DNA from: Chroogloeocystis siderophila 5.2 s.c.1
Lineage (GTDB): Bacteria; Cyanobacteriota; Cyanobacteriia; Cyanobacteriales; Chroococcidiopsidaceae
Reading direction: 5' to 3'
Length of the DNA stretch: 64,000 nt
Assembly (NCBI RefSeq): GCF_001904655.1
Contig: NZ_MRCC01000014.1
Location: 89,791 to 153,790 of the forward strand
Made by a program: the position numbers and the translations under genes. This document shows, piece after piece, positions 18,585 to 28,555 of the stretch; positions within the stretch are counted from its first letter, which is position 1; each line of letters opens with the position of its first letter. The notes beneath the pieces were generated by a model. The model ran no database searches and had not been told where the DNA came from. It saw only the letters and a list, made by a program, of their open reading frames with translations.

Positions 18585-19394
18585 TTAACAATTGCGCAAA
18601 CAGTGCATCACTTCGCGTTTAATTGCTGTAAATTCGGGAGTTAGTTTAATTTCAACATCGCGATTTTGTGGTAGATCAACAAGAATTTCTTGTTTAATTT
18701 CTCCTGGATGCGCACTCATGACAAAAACACGTTGTGATAAAAAGACAGCTTCTTCAACATCGTGCGTGATCATCCAAATTGTTGTATGAGTTTGTCGCCA
18801 CAAATCGAGTAAAAATTGCTGCATTTGCTCTTTGGTTTGAGCATCTAATGCACCAAAAGGTTCGTCCATCAATAATACATCCGGTTCATTCGCTAAAGCA
18901 CGCGCGATCGCGACTCGTTGTTTCATTCCCCCTGATAATTGCTTAGGATACGCTTTGGCAAATCGAGTCAATCCCACAACATCCAAAAAGTAAGCAATGC
19001 GTTCGTTGCGTTGTTTTGCACTCAGCGATCGCAGTCGCGAACCAAAGCCGATATTACCAGCGACAGTTAGCCAAGGGTACAAAGTATAATTTTGAAATAC
19101 CATACCGCGATCAGGTCCAGGACCAAGCACAATTTCACCATCAACTTTGACTTCGCCGGACGTCGGTTGCATTAATCCGGCAATAATATTAATTAACGTT
19201 GATTTACCGCAACCAGAAGCCCCGACAACACAAACAAACTCGCTTTCGTATAACTGAAAATTAATGTTTTGTAAAACTGCGAACGATTTACCTTGACTTG
19301 GAAAACTTTTGCTTAAACTACTAACTTCTAACTTTGGTTGTTTGCTGCGATCGCCAGCTAGTATTGTATAAGTTTCTAGCGAAATTCGAGTCAT
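18585..19394 (-). CDS. nitrate/sulfonate/taurine-type ABC transporter ATPase
   Basis: A 269-residue ATPase of the SsuB/TauB/NrtD group. It has Walker A (GASGCGKST), Q-loop (GMVFQNYTLYPWLTV), signature [16 protein letters not shown], Walker B (VLLMDEPFGALD) and switch His (WMITHDVEEAV). It pairs with the divergently transcribed permease at 19545 and probably with the lipoprotein binding protein at 21963-23006. Substrate class cannot be set from the ATPase alone; an isochorismatase-family hydrolase in the same cluster hints at an amide or ureido compound. Confidence 0.9.
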   Translation of the reverse strand: MTRISLETYTILAGDRSKQPKLEVSSLSKSFPSQGKSFAVLQNINFQLYESEFVCVVGASGCGKSTLINIIAGLMQPTSGEVKVDGEIVLGPGPDRGMVFQNYTLYPWLTVAGNIGFGSRLRSLSAKQRNERIAYFLDVVGLTRFAKAYPKQLSGGMKQRVAIARALANEPDVLLMDEPFGALDAQTKEQMQQFLLDLWRQTHTTIWMITHDVEEAVFLSQRVFVMSAHPGEIKQEILVDLPQNRDVEIKLTPEFTAIKREVMHCLRNC

Positions 19395-19544
19395 TACATT
19401 TATTTATCAATGCAAGTCGGAAATACTTTTTATCTAAGCAAATAACAAAGTAATAAACTGTTAAATAAGATACAATGCTGTTGGTTGAATAATAAGCATA
19501 ATTTTCTCGAATCTTATTACTTTAGCTTCCAGCTTCATTTTGTG

Positions 19545-20384
19545 ATGACTCAGGTATTTTCTCAACCGCGCAAAAGATATCTTCCACCTTCGACGTTTTG
19601 GAGTTTGCGTCAAGGATTTCCGCAATGGCTGCGTCTTTTCCTATCAGCGATCGCCTTAGCTTTACCATTATTACTATGGGCATTAATTAGTTACAGTGGA
19701 TTAACAACTCCTGTCTTTTTACCAACACCTACAGCGGTAATTGATGCAGGAATTCGGATGTTTACCGAAGAAGATTTACACTTAGATATTATTGCAAGTA
19801 GTTTGCGCGTTGCGGCGGGGTTTCTTGTGGCTGCATTCGTTGGTGTACCCATTGGAATTTTAATGGGAACTTTCTACAGCATGGAAAGTTTATTTAGTCC
19901 AATTGTTGGTACAGTTCGTTATATGCCGGTTGTGGCATTTGTGCCTTTAATTATTATTTGGGTTGGTTTAGGTGAAGCGGCAAAAGTTTTGATTATCTTT
20001 CTGGGAGTTGTTCTTTATAATGCAATGATGGTTGCGGATGCGGTTAAATTTATTCCGGATGAAATGCTCAATGTAGCATATACGCTAGGTTCCAATCGCC
20101 GAGAAGTATTATTTCGCGTGATTGTTCCTGCAACGTTTCCGAGTGTTTTAGATACATTGCGTGTTAATATTTCTGGAGCGTGGAATTATTTAGTCATTGC
20201 TGAATTAATTGCTTCGCAAAATGGCTTGGGATATCGCATTGTGCAATCGCAGCGTTTTTTACAAACTGACAAAGTTTTATTTGCGATCGCCATCATCGGA
20301 GTTATCGGTTTACTCATTGATTACGGCTTAAAATTACTTTCTAAAGCTTCAACACCTTGGGCAGATCAAACTCGTAGCTATTAA
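19545..20384 (+). CDS. nitrate/sulfonate/taurine-type ABC transporter permease
   Basis: About 279 residues of the SsuC/TauC permease family. It has an N-terminal membrane segment (LFLSAIALALPLLLWALIS), further hydrophobic segments, and the ATPase-contact EAA-like loop around ADAVKFIPDEMLNVAYTLGSNRREVLFRVIVPATFPSVLD. ATG 19545 is chosen because the longer reading would add an unrelated 20-residue N terminus. It faces away from the ATPase gene. Its last 36 bases overlap, tail to tail, the C-terminal end of a broken nickel/cobalt exporter fragment. Confidence 0.88.
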   Translation: MTQVFSQPRKRYLPPSTFWSLRQGFPQWLRLFLSAIALALPLLLWALISYSGLTTPVFLPTPTAVIDAGIRMFTEEDLHLDIIASSLRVAAGFLVAAFVGVPIGILMGTFYSMESLFSPIVGTVRYMPVVAFVPLIIIWVGLGEAAKVLIIFLGVVLYNAMMVADAVKFIPDEMLNVAYTLGSNRREVLFRVIVPATFPSVLDTLRVNISGAWNYLVIAELIASQNGLGYRIVQSQRFLQTDKVLFAIAIIGVIGLLIDYGLKLLSKASTPWADQTRSY

Positions 20385-20684
20385 AGCTTGTGTTGCCATA
20401 CCCAAACCGACAAGTGTCATCATTAACGCACTTGCGGTAGGTAAAAAGCGCAATAATCTGATTTGGGTAGGTAGCCGCTTAAATAAATCTTGCGCATAAA
20501 TGAGAAGTAAGCCTAAAGCTGTGAGACCCCCTGCTAAACCCAAACTAAATGCGAAGACTAAGAGTAATCCCCAGCCAATATGACCAAGTGTGATCGCACT
20601 TAAGAGTAATACTAAAGCTGCTGGACAAGGGACAAGCCCGCCAGAAACTCCAAGAGCAAATAAACTACGCCAGTTCATTAGCAA
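20349..20684 (-). pseudogene. NicO/RcnA nickel-cobalt exporter, C-terminal fragment
   Basis: Intact NicO proteins export Ni2+/Co2+ and are usually over 200 residues. Here about 105 codons remain: WRSLFALGVSGGLVPCPAALVLLLSA with the PCP motif of the second half, then two or three hydrophobic segments. Homology stops at about 20680, exactly where transposase-like sequence begins on the other strand. The N-terminal half with the His-rich metal loop is gone, and the apparent start is a TTG. Its 3' end overlaps the permease gene. The insertion or deletion that destroyed it also separated the ABC genes from the hydrolase and binding protein. Confidence 0.8.
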
Positions 20685-21135
20685 CCTGAGCCAAGACCAA
20701 TGGGAAGTGCTTGAGCCGTTAATTCCACCAGCTAAGACTGGCGGTCGTCCCCGTCAAGTAAATATTTGGGTAGTCCTCAATGCAATTTTTTATGTCTTAA
20801 CTCTAAGGATGCACTAGGCGCAACCTGCCTGGAGACTTTCCTCACTGGCAAACGGTGTATACGTATTTCCGCAACTGGCGCATTGATAGAACGTGGGTGC
20901 AGATTCATGAGCGTCTGCGAGAATGGGCAAGAGTAGCACAAGAGCGCCATCCCAGCCCATCCGAAGTAATTGTCGATAGCCAAAGAGTCATTCATTGCGG
21001 CAATGGTAAGTGAGGCGTTAGGGTTTGATGCAGGGAAATTGGTGAAAGGACGCAAGCGATTTCTGGCGGTGGACACTTTAGGAAACGTAACTCTGATGCG
21101 AGTGCGAAGGAATTTGCCACTCAATAAAAGAAAGT
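20680..21135 (+). mobile_element. IS5/IS4-type transposase remnant
   Basis: Reading across frames gives SNLSQDQWEVLEPLIPPAKTGGRPRQVN, a stop within the typical RNLPGDFPHWQTVYTYFRNWR block, then ERLREWARVAQ, EVIVDSQRV, and after a further shift SEALGFDAGKLVKGRKRFLAVDTLG. This is the N-terminal half of a transposase of the DUF4096/DDE group found in IS5-family elements. The VDSQ block keeps the first catalytic Asp; the rest of the catalytic region is absent. At least one stop and one frameshift make it inactive. No terminal inverted repeats could be identified. Confidence 0.82.
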
Positions 21136-21220
21136 CCGCTCGCATGTAATTACTCATAAAAATCTTATTTTAGTGTACGAAGGTACACTTTGCCTCAATA
21201 ACTCTGACTTCAGTCAAAGG
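21126..21220 (+). repeat. dispersed hairpin repeat, copy 2
   Basis: Contains AAAGTCC, TCATAAAAAT, the perfect hairpin AGTGTAC-GAAG-GTACACT (21172-21189), TTTG, then CTGACTTCAGTC. Same order as the copy at 25381-25484, but with the inner stem pair changed on both sides. It follows directly on the transposase remnant. Confidence 0.75.
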
Positions 21221-21357
21221 GCGCCTATAATTCATGCAGGAGGTCTAATCAATAGTTGATAGAAAGTGGTGAGTTACAAATGTTAAGTGTGGAGTTAGTT
21301 ACAAATTATTCTATTCAATAGCTCTATCATCGCAGTTAACTTAAAACTTTCTTACAT

Positions 21358-21951
21358 ATGAAACAAATCAATTTAGCAAAAACCGCGTTAATTTGCATTG
21401 ATATGCAAGCAGGAGTTTTCACAGGTGAAGGAAACTTACCGCATGTCGGAACAGCTGAAGTTCTCCCTAAAGCGAAAAAAGTTTTAGCAGCAGCGCGAGA
21501 AGCCAAAATACCAATTATTCACTTTCAAGAAGTCCATCGTAAGGAGATGGTAGATTTTGGTAGAGAATTAGATGGTGCTGAACTTGTGCATTGTTTAGAA
21601 ACTTGGGCTAGCACCAACTACTATTGGGAACTCGCACCGATTGATGGCGAGTTTGCTATTACTAAAAGGCGATACAGTTGCTTTTTTGGTACAGATTTAG
21701 AAATTCTTTTGCGTGGGTTGAAAGTTGATACTGTTGTGTTAATGGGAACGATGACAAATGTTTGCGTTCATTACACCGCAGTTGATGCGCATCAACGCGA
21801 CTATCACTTTCATGTTATAGAAGATTGCAGTGCTGGTTCCGATTGGGATGCACACTGGGCGGCTTTAACAGCAATGGAATATTTACAAACAGGTGCGCGT
21901 ATTCTTCACACTGATTTTATTGCCGCTTTGCATCCCGTAGCAGTTAAGTAA
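21358..21951 (+). CDS. isochorismatase-family cysteine hydrolase
   Basis: A 197-residue cysteine hydrolase. The catalytic triad is visible: Asp in ICIDMQ near residue 14, Lys in AITKRRYS, and Cys in GTMTNVCVHYTA. Members hydrolyse amide, ureido or vinyl-ether substrates (nicotinamidase, biuret hydrolase, N-carbamoyl hydrolases, isochorismatase). It is convergent with, and 11 bases from, the gene of an NMT1/TauA-like binding lipoprotein, and the matching ATPase and permease lie 1-3 kb upstream. I infer that it acts on what the transporter imports. The exact substrate is unknown. Confidence 0.85.
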   Translation: MKQINLAKTALICIDMQAGVFTGEGNLPHVGTAEVLPKAKKVLAAAREAKIPIIHFQEVHRKEMVDFGRELDGAELVHCLETWASTNYYWELAPIDGEFAITKRRYSCFFGTDLEILLRGLKVDTVVLMGTMTNVCVHYTAVDAHQRDYHFHVIEDCSAGSDWDAHWAALTAMEYLQTGARILHTDFIAALHPVAVK

Positions 21952-21962
21952 AAGTGTATTTT

Positions 21963-23006
21963 TTATGCTTGCACTTCTCGTAAAAACCTTGGTTCTAGAG
22001 TGTTACTCAAATCTGGGGCTTGGGGAATTTGTTTTTGGGAAACAAGAAATTGTGACAAGTCGTTCATGTGATCGAGCAAATATATATCACTTTGGGGATT
22101 ACCCAGCATTTCTAAATTGGTTGGTAAATCGATGAGTCTGACGCCTTTGAGTTGTTCTTCGACTTCTTGGGGTGTCAACTGCAAGCGTTTACCTGCGATC
22201 GCTAGTGCTTCATCGCGGTTTGTTTCCATAAATTCGCGCGCCTGCAAAATTCCTCGAATAAAACCTGTAACAGCGTTGGGGTTTGCTGCGATGAACCTCG
22301 TACCGAATAAATACACATCCACAATCGCGCTTGGCATTTTAGAAGTATCGTAAATAATTCTGCCGTCTTGCTGCGCTTGATCTGCTTTTTGTAAGAATGG
22401 TGAATAAGTGACTGCAATCTCAGTTCTTCCTGCTTGATACGCCGCTGCTGCTGCATCAGGTGTAACGTTGGTGAGTCTGACATCATCACCACTCAAGCCT
22501 GCTTCTTTCAGAACTTGGAGTAAGAAGAAATGACTGACTCCGCCAACCTCGACAGCAACTTCTTTACCTTTAAAGTCAGCAATACTGGTAATACTATTAC
22601 GCGCTAAAATTCCATCGCCGCCTAGCGAGTTATCCGCTGCCATAATAATGCGATAGTCTACGCCTTTAGCAGCTAAAGATACAGCTTCCGAGGTAACGAC
22701 AGCTTGACTGTCAAGTCGTCCTGCGCCAAAAGCAGCCATTGCATCGGTAGCTGAACTAAAATCTCTAAAATTGAGGTTTAAACCGTTTTCTTGAAAAAAG
22801 CCTTTCTCTAAAGCAATATACAAAGGCGTGTAACCAATCCACAGCGTACTTCCTGATGTCGCTGAAACTTGGTTTGTCGTAGATGATGTGTTAGATAGCG
22901 TTCCTGATTGCTGAGTACACGCGTGTAGCGCCAAACTTCCTGCAAACCCTGTAAATAAAGATAATGCTTGACGGCGCGTCCAATGTGAATGATTACTCAT
23001 ACTCAT
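21963..23006 (-). CDS. ABC transporter substrate-binding lipoprotein (NMT1/TauA-like)
   Basis: About 347 residues. The N terminus has a twin-arginine-like patch (WTRRQALSLF), a hydrophobic stretch, and the lipobox LALHAC, so it should be exported and anchored by a lipid on Cys. The mature protein is a periplasmic-binding fold of the nitrate/taurine/thiamine-precursor type (IGYTPLYIALEKGFFQENGLNLNF, DAMAAFGAGRLD). It belongs with the ATPase at 18585 and permease at 19545. ATG 23006 was chosen among clustered starts (23042, 23006, 23000) because it gives the cleanest signal peptide. The ligand is not known. Confidence 0.88.
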   Translation of the reverse strand: MSMSNHSHWTRRQALSLFTGFAGSLALHACTQQSGTLSNTSSTTNQVSATSGSTLWIGYTPLYIALEKGFFQENGLNLNFRDFSSATDAMAAFGAGRLDSQAVVTSEAVSLAAKGVDYRIIMAADNSLGGDGILARNSITSIADFKGKEVAVEVGGVSHFFLLQVLKEAGLSGDDVRLTNVTPDAAAAAYQAGRTEIAVTYSPFLQKADQAQQDGRIIYDTSKMPSAIVDVYLFGTRFIAANPNAVTGFIRGILQAREFMETNRDEALAIAGKRLQLTPQEVEEQLKGVRLIDLPTNLEMLGNPQSDIYLLDHMNDLSQFLVSQKQIPQAPDLSNTLEPRFLREVQA

Positions 23007-23176
23007 GAGTATCTTTATCCCTAAATTGCTCTCTCGCACCATTAAGCGATTTATTTTAGTGAAAAAATGTTAATAAAAATACAATTTGCATAGTTATAAT
23101 TCTATAACTTTTTAGGTATCTATTAGTAGCATCTACGCATGAGCAGACAAATTGCTGCTTTATTAATCTACTTGCA

Positions 23177-24637
23177 ATGAAAAAATTTAGGCTATTATTT
23201 TCGATTTCGCTTGCAGCAATCGTTGCTTTCATCATCGTTGTCAGTGATGGCATAAATAACAAAATTGCTGCTCAATCACAATACGCTGGGCGCACTTTGG
23301 TGATGGTAACATCTGCTGATTACCCACCTTATGAATTTAGAGATACAGCAGCTGGAAATGAAATTATTGGCTTCGATATTGATATTGCAAATTATATTGC
23401 CCGCGAGCTAGGATTTGAATTAAAAATTCAAGATACAGACTTTAGTGGTATAATACCAGCCTTACAATCGCAACGTGCTGATTTTGCGATGGCGGGGATG
23501 ACACCTACAGCCGAACGCCGACAGAATGTAGACTTTTCTGATATTTATTACGAAGCAAAAAACACAATTGTTGCGCTTAAGGGTAGCAACTTTCAGCAAC
23601 CTGAAGATTTAGCAGGGAAAAGAGTCGGCGTTCAACTTGGTTCAATTCAAGAAACTGCGGCGAGAGAATTTAAAGATGTCACAATCGTTCCCCTCAACCG
23701 CACCGGGGAGATTATTCAAGAAGTCAAAGCAAGGCGCGTTGATGCGGCAATTATTGAAGATACGATCGCCACAGGCTTTGTTGCAAACAACCCCGATTTA
23801 GAATTTAACACGATTGATGCAGGCGAAGGCGGTTCCGCGATCGCATTTCCTAAAGGTTCTCCCTTAGTTGCTGAGTTCAACCGCGTCTTACGGCAAATGC
23901 AAAGTAGCGGAGAAATAGACAGGTTAGTTAACAAGTGGTTTGGCGGCGAACCCGCAACGACAGCAACTGCAAATGATGGGGCGTTTTCTTTTGCACAAAT
24001 TGCGCCGAGTATTCCCTTTATTCTACGCGGTATTTTAGTCACTTTACAGTTCACTGCCTTATCCGCAGTTTTTGGGTTTATTTGGGGAACAATTCTTTCC
24101 CTATTTAAAATCTCGACTTTTAAACCGTTAGTTTGGTTTGCAACAGCTTACACATCAATTTTTCGCGGGACACCATTACTATTGCAAATTGCTTTAGTTT
24201 ACTACGCTACACCCCAAATCACCGGCTACAATATTCCCGCGCTATTAGCTGGGGTGATTACATTTACCCTTAATTCGGGTGCGTACATTTCTGAAACAAT
24301 TCGCGGCGGTATTCTGGCGGTTGATAAAGGACAACGCGAAGCAGCACTTTCTTTAGGTGTTCCTTACCGACCAATGATGTTAGATATTATCTTACCTCAG
24401 GCAATCAAAAATATTTTGCCTGCGTTGGTAAATGAAAGTATTGCGTTACTTAAAGATTCAGCTTTAGTTTCTACAATTGGTGTAGCAGATCTATTGCGTC
24501 GCGCTCAAATTGTTGGTGCAGAAAGGTATATCTACTTTGAACCGCTGATAGTTGCTGGCGTTATTTACTACTTAATGGTGATGAGTTTAACTTGGGGGGG
24601 CTATGCGCTTGAAAGAAGATTACAACGTAGCAGTTGA
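23177..24637 (+). CDS. fused amino acid-binding protein / ABC permease (BgtB type)
   Basis: A 486-residue fusion. After an N-terminal signal/anchor, residues about 38-260 form a periplasmic amino acid-binding domain ([44 protein letters not shown]). Residues about 275-480 are a His/Glu/Gln-family permease ([53 protein letters not shown]). Such fusions are known in cyanobacteria for basic amino acids and glutamine (BgtB). It overlaps the ATPase gene by 35 bases, implying coupled translation. It is divergent from the binding lipoprotein gene. Confidence 0.9.
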   Translation: MKKFRLLFSISLAAIVAFIIVVSDGINNKIAAQSQYAGRTLVMVTSADYPPYEFRDTAAGNEIIGFDIDIANYIARELGFELKIQDTDFSGIIPALQSQRADFAMAGMTPTAERRQNVDFSDIYYEAKNTIVALKGSNFQQPEDLAGKRVGVQLGSIQETAAREFKDVTIVPLNRTGEIIQEVKARRVDAAIIEDTIATGFVANNPDLEFNTIDAGEGGSAIAFPKGSPLVAEFNRVLRQMQSSGEIDRLVNKWFGGEPATTATANDGAFSFAQIAPSIPFILRGILVTLQFTALSAVFGFIWGTILSLFKISTFKPLVWFATAYTSIFRGTPLLLQIALVYYATPQITGYNIPALLAGVITFTLNSGAYISETIRGGILAVDKGQREAALSLGVPYRPMMLDIILPQAIKNILPALVNESIALLKDSALVSTIGVADLLRRAQIVGAERYIYFEPLIVAGVIYYLMVMSLTWGGYALERRLQRSS

Positions 24638-25364
24638 TGTTGCGGTTGATGTTGAAGATTTATATAAATTCTTTGGCAATCTTAAAGTTTTACGCGGAAT
24701 TTCTACTAAAGTTAATAAAGGCGAAGTTATTGCTATTATTGGTCCAAGCGGTTCAGGAAAATCAACTTTCTTGCGCTGCATGAATTTACTAGAAACGCCA
24801 ACATCAGGGAAAATTTACATCGATGGTGTCGATATTACATCTCGCAAATGCGACATCATGAAAATTCGGCAAAATGTGGGAATGGTGTTTCAGCACTTTC
24901 ATTTGTTTCCACATATGACGGTGCTAGATAATGTGACGTATGCGCCTATCAATGTTAAGCACGTCGATAAAGCAGTAGCGCGACAAGAAGCGATGGATTT
25001 GCTAACTAAAGTAGGGTTGGCAGAAAAAGCTGATGTTTATCCTTCTAAACTATCTGGAGGACAAAAACAAAGAGTAGCGATCGCGCGATCTTTAGCAATG
25101 AAACCGCAGGTTATGCTATTTGATGAACCTACTTCTGCACTCGATCCCGAAATGGTGAAAGAAGTGTTGGAGGTGATGAAAGATTTAACGCAAACTGGCA
25201 TTACAATGGCGATTGTGACGCATGAAATGGGCTTTGCAAGAGAAGTCGCGCACCGAATCTTATTTCTAGATGAAGGGCGTTTAGCTGAAGATGCAACCCC
25301 GCAGGAGTTTTTCAATAATCCGCAATGTGATCGCGCGAAACAATTTCTCGAAAAAATGCTGTAA
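24603..25364 (+). CDS. polar amino acid ABC transporter ATPase (GlnQ type)
   Basis: A 253-residue ATPase: Walker [11 protein letters not shown]-loop [15 protein letters not shown], signature [16 protein letters not shown], Walker [17 protein letters not shown] and switch His [11 protein letters not shown]. The sequence is that of GlnQ/HisP proteins. Its start lies within the last codons of the fused binding protein/permease gene, so the two make a complete importer. A strong hairpin with a T-tail follows the stop. Confidence 0.93.
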   Translation: MRLKEDYNVAVDVAVDVEDLYKFFGNLKVLRGISTKVNKGEVIAIIGPSGSGKSTFLRCMNLLETPTSGKIYIDGVDITSRKCDIMKIRQNVGMVFQHFHLFPHMTVLDNVTYAPINVKHVDKAVARQEAMDLLTKVGLAEKADVYPSKLSGGQKQRVAIARSLAMKPQVMLFDEPTSALDPEMVKEVLEVMKDLTQTGITMAIVTHEMGFAREVAHRILFLDEGRLAEDATPQEFFNNPQCDRAKQFLEKML

Positions 25365-25380
25365 CTTAAATTTAGCAAAT

Positions 25381-25484
25381 AAATTCGCAGCTAAACAAAC
25401 AAAGTCCACGAAGGTGGACTTTTTCATAAAAATATTATTTTAGTGTGCGTAGGCACACTTTGTTAATGTAGCCTTGACTTCAGC
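25381..25484. repeat. dispersed hairpin repeat, copy 3 (fullest)
   Basis: Modules in order: AAATTCGCAGCTAAACAAAC; hairpin AAGTCCAC-GAAG-GTGGACTT with T-run; TCATAAAAATATTATTTT; hairpin AGTGTGC-GTAG-GCACACT (25442-25459); TTTGTTAATGTAGCC; TTGACTTCAGCTT. It fills the convergent gap between the amino acid ATPase gene and gyrB. Confidence 0.8.
25402..25424 (+). terminator. hairpin terminator after the amino acid transporter
   Basis: Eight-base stem AAGTCCAC/GTGGACTT with loop GAAG, ending in five T. It follows the ATPase stop by about 37 bases. The stem is preceded by AAACAAACAA, so on the minus strand it could also end gyrB transcripts less efficiently. Confidence 0.7.
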
Positions 25485-27425
25485 TTAAATGTCGAGTTCA
25501 GCAAGATTCAAGCGTGAACCGTAAGTCTCGATAAATTCGCGACGAGGTGCAACGCGATCGCCCATCAAAATTGTGAAAATGCGATCAGCTTCCGCAGCGT
25601 CTTCGATCTCAACTTGTTTCATTGTGCGCGTTTCTGGGTTCATGGTTGTTTCCCACAATTGTTCGGGCATCATTTCGCCTAAACCTTTGAATCGTTGGAT
25701 TGTATAATTTGCGTTATCAGGAAACTCGTGCTGAATGAGATTTTGAAGTTCGCGATCGCTATAGCAGTAGTAATGATTGCGCCCGCGTTCTACTTTATAC
25801 AGTGGAGGACACGCAATATAAATGTAACCTTGATCAATCAGTTCGCGTTGATAGCGGTAGAAGAACGTGAGTAACAAGGTGCGGATGTGCGCGCCGTCTA
25901 CGTCGGCGTCAGTCATGATTACAATGCGGTGGTAGCGCAACTGCGAAGCATCAAACTCCTCGCCTTTGACACCTAAGCCGAGGGCGGTAATTAATGCTTG
26001 GATTTCGGTATTTTTGTAGATTTTGGCGTCGTCGGTTTTCTCAATATTGAGGATTTTACCGCGTAAGGGTAGGATTGCTTGGAAGCGGCGATCGCGTCCT
26101 TGTTTGGCACTTCCACCCGCTGAATCTCCTTCAACGATGAAGATTTCTGATTCACTCGCGTCTCTGGAACTACAATCGGCTAATTTACCAGGTAACGGCG
26201 ATGATTCTAGAACTGATTTGCGTCGTACTAATTCACGTGCGTGACGCGCAGCTTCTGCGGCTTTAAACGCTTGAATCGCTTTATCTAAAATCGAGTCGGC
26301 GACACTAGGATGAAAATCAAGGTACTCGGTAAGAACTTCGCCTACAAGCGAGTCAACAATACCGCGAACTTCGGTGTTACCGAGTTTCGTTTTCGTTTGT
26401 CCTTCAAATTCTGGATCGGGAACTTTAACCGAAATAACTCCTGTTAAACCTTCACGGACGTGTTCGCCGCTGAGGTTAGGTTCGTTGTCTTTAATTTTAT
26501 TCCGCTTGCGCGCGATCGCATTAAGTGTCCGCGTCAGTACAGCTTTTAATCCTTCTAAGTGGGTTCCACCATCAACCGTACGAATGTTGTTAGCAAAGCC
26601 TAATATATTATCGGTATAAGCATCAACAGACCACTGTAAAGCAACTTCTACTTGAACATTGTTGCGTTCTCCCTGCACAAAGATGATTTCTTCGTGTAAG
26701 GGCTGCTTTTCGCGGTTCATGTACGCGACATATTCTTTAATTCCACCTTTATACTCGTATGTCTCGACTTTCGGTTCGCTGCTTTTGAGGAGTTCTAGGC
26801 GGCGATCGCTAAATGTAATTTTGACACCAGCGTTTAAGTATGCTAGTTCGCGCAAACGTCCAGCTAGTGTGATGTAATCAAACTCGGTTCCTGTTGTAAA
26901 AATTGTGGCATCTGGTTGAAACGTGACAGAAGTTCCGGTTTTTGCTTCTTTGCTCGGTTTTACTTGCAGTTCTGTCACTGGTATGCCACGCTCAAAGCGT
27001 TGAACGTGAACGTGCTTGTCACGCCATACCGTAACTTCAATCCATTCTGATAAGGCATTCACGACCGAAATCCCAACTCCGTGCAATCCTCCAGAAACTT
27101 TGTACCCACCGCCACCAAATTTACCTCCGGCGTGTAATACTGTCATTACAGTTTCTAGTGCTGATTTGCCAGTTTGGGGGTGTGTATCTGTGGGAATGCC
27201 TCGACCATCATCTGTAACGGTTACTGAACCATCCGCATTTAAGTCCACCTCCACATGCGTGCAGTATCCCGCCAAAGCTTCATCAATCGAATTGTCTACA
27301 ACCTCGTAAACTAGATGATGGAGTCCTCGCGGACCAGTGGAGCCAATGTACATACCCGGTCTTTTGCGCACCGGTTCCAGACCTTCCAGAACTTGAATCT
27401 GATCGGCGCTGTAACTGCTAGTCAT
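25485..27425 (-). CDS. gyrB: DNA gyrase subunit B
   Basis: A 646-residue ATPase subunit of gyrase, which introduces negative supercoils. The GHKL ATPase domain has [22 protein letters not shown] and [14 protein letters not shown]; the transducer domain follows; the TOPRIM domain has [15 protein letters not shown] and [11 protein letters not shown]; the C-terminal GyrA-contact part has QRFKGLGEM and the ending [14 protein letters not shown]. Length is standard and no intein is present. It is divergent from miaA. Confidence 0.98.
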   Translation of the reverse strand: MTSSYSADQIQVLEGLEPVRKRPGMYIGSTGPRGLHHLVYEVVDNSIDEALAGYCTHVEVDLNADGSVTVTDDGRGIPTDTHPQTGKSALETVMTVLHAGGKFGGGGYKVSGGLHGVGISVVNALSEWIEVTVWRDKHVHVQRFERGIPVTELQVKPSKEAKTGTSVTFQPDATIFTTGTEFDYITLAGRLRELAYLNAGVKITFSDRRLELLKSSEPKVETYEYKGGIKEYVAYMNREKQPLHEEIIFVQGERNNVQVEVALQWSVDAYTDNILGFANNIRTVDGGTHLEGLKAVLTRTLNAIARKRNKIKDNEPNLSGEHVREGLTGVISVKVPDPEFEGQTKTKLGNTEVRGIVDSLVGEVLTEYLDFHPSVADSILDKAIQAFKAAEAARHARELVRRKSVLESSPLPGKLADCSSRDASESEIFIVEGDSAGGSAKQGRDRRFQAILPLRGKILNIEKTDDAKIYKNTEIQALITALGLGVKGEEFDASQLRYHRIVIMTDADVDGAHIRTLLLTFFYRYQRELIDQGYIYIACPPLYKVERGRNHYYCYSDRELQNLIQHEFPDNANYTIQRFKGLGEMMPEQLWETTMNPETRTMKQVEIEDAAEADRIFTILMGDRVAPRREFIETYGSRLNLAELDI

Positions 27426-27557
27426 GCAAGGTATTCTCCACGAAAATTAAAGATTGAGCCGCGATCCGACTCAAAAAATAGAAAAACGCTCCTAAATTGT
27501 AGCATAAAAGCCTTCAAGACGGCTGCAGAGGGATTTTAGAGGAAATTTTTCAGGGGG

Positions 27558-28493
27558 ATGGACCCAACTAATTTTTATCGATCTTGCTTAATGACAATTT
27601 GCGGGGCGACAGCGACGGGAAAATCAGGACTTGCGATCGCGCTTGCTACCAAACTCAATGCTGTCATTCTCAGCGCCGACTCGCGTCAAGTGTACCGCGA
27701 ATTTAACATTGGCACAGCCAAGCCATCAGTTGCGGAACAAATCTTAGTACCGCATTATTTAATTGATATCTGCGCACCTACCGAAACTCTCACCGTTGCA
27801 GATTACCAAGCACAAGCACAGACTTTAATCACTCAATTTCAGCAGCAAGGGCAAATTCCACTATTAGTTGGTGGTACTGGGTTGTATATTCGTGCAGTGG
27901 TACAGGGGTTGAAGATCCCTAGAGTCGCGCCGCAGATCGAGTTGCGATCGCAGTTAGAATCGCTCGGTCAAACGCAACTATACAGTATTTTGCAACAAGT
28001 TGATGCGGTTGCAGCGCAGAAAATTCACCCGAACGATGCAGTCAGAACACTACGCGCATTAGAAGTCTTTTATGTTACAGGGCGTCCGATATCACAACAA
28101 CAAGGAGAAAACCCACCAGATTATCCGATTTTACAGATTGGCTTAGATTGTCGTGGAGAAAGTTTGCGCGATCGCATTACTCAACGTACTGAACAAATGA
28201 TTGCAAACGGCTTAGTTGCTGAAGTGGAATATCTTTGTGATAAATATGGTACTGACTTACCGTTGTTAAATACTTTGGGATACCACGAGATCAAGAAGTA
28301 TCTTACTGGTGAAATTACCCTCGATGCAGCAACAGAATTAACCGTTTTGCATACACGACAATTTGCTAAGCGACAGCGTACCTGGTTTCGCGCCTATCCG
28401 CAAATTGAATGGTTTGATGCTGATGCGCCTGATTTGTTTGAACGAGTTTACCAGCGAGTGCAAGCATTTTTAAACCTGTATGAATACGAGTAA
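27558..28493 (+). CDS. miaA: tRNA dimethylallyltransferase
   Basis: Adds a dimethylallyl group to A37 of tRNAs reading UNN codons. The 311-residue protein has the P-loop GATATGKSGLAIAL, the ADSRQVYREFNIGTAKPS motif with the catalytic Asp, GGTGLYIRAVVQGL, and the C-terminal QFAKRQRTWFR substrate-binding segment. ATG 27558 is used; an ATG at 27591 would start two residues before the conserved ICG. It stands divergent from gyrB with about 130 bases between. Confidence 0.95.
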   Translation: MDPTNFYRSCLMTICGATATGKSGLAIALATKLNAVILSADSRQVYREFNIGTAKPSVAEQILVPHYLIDICAPTETLTVADYQAQAQTLITQFQQQGQIPLLVGGTGLYIRAVVQGLKIPRVAPQIELRSQLESLGQTQLYSILQQVDAVAAQKIHPNDAVRTLRALEVFYVTGRPISQQQGENPPDYPILQIGLDCRGESLRDRITQRTEQMIANGLVAEVEYLCDKYGTDLPLLNTLGYHEIKKYLTGEITLDAATELTVLHTRQFAKRQRTWFRAYPQIEWFDADAPDLFERVYQRVQAFLNLYEYE

Positions 28494-28496
28494 TAT

Positions 28497-28555
28497 CATA
28501 ATGCGTGCAGGGTACCACACTTCGCTTATATAGCCCCGACTTCAGTCAGAAGGCT
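28497..28555. repeat. degraded dispersed repeat
   Basis: After miaA: a partial hairpin (GGGTACCACACTTCGC) followed by TATAGCCCCGACTTCAGTCAG, the 3' module of the hairpin repeats described at 25381. The stem arms no longer pair well. Confidence 0.55.

Noticed and set aside
23110..23135. Possible NtcA site GTA-N8-TAG upstream of the fused amino acid transporter
   Set aside because: Last base deviates from the GTAN8TAC consensus and no -10 box lies at the required distance.
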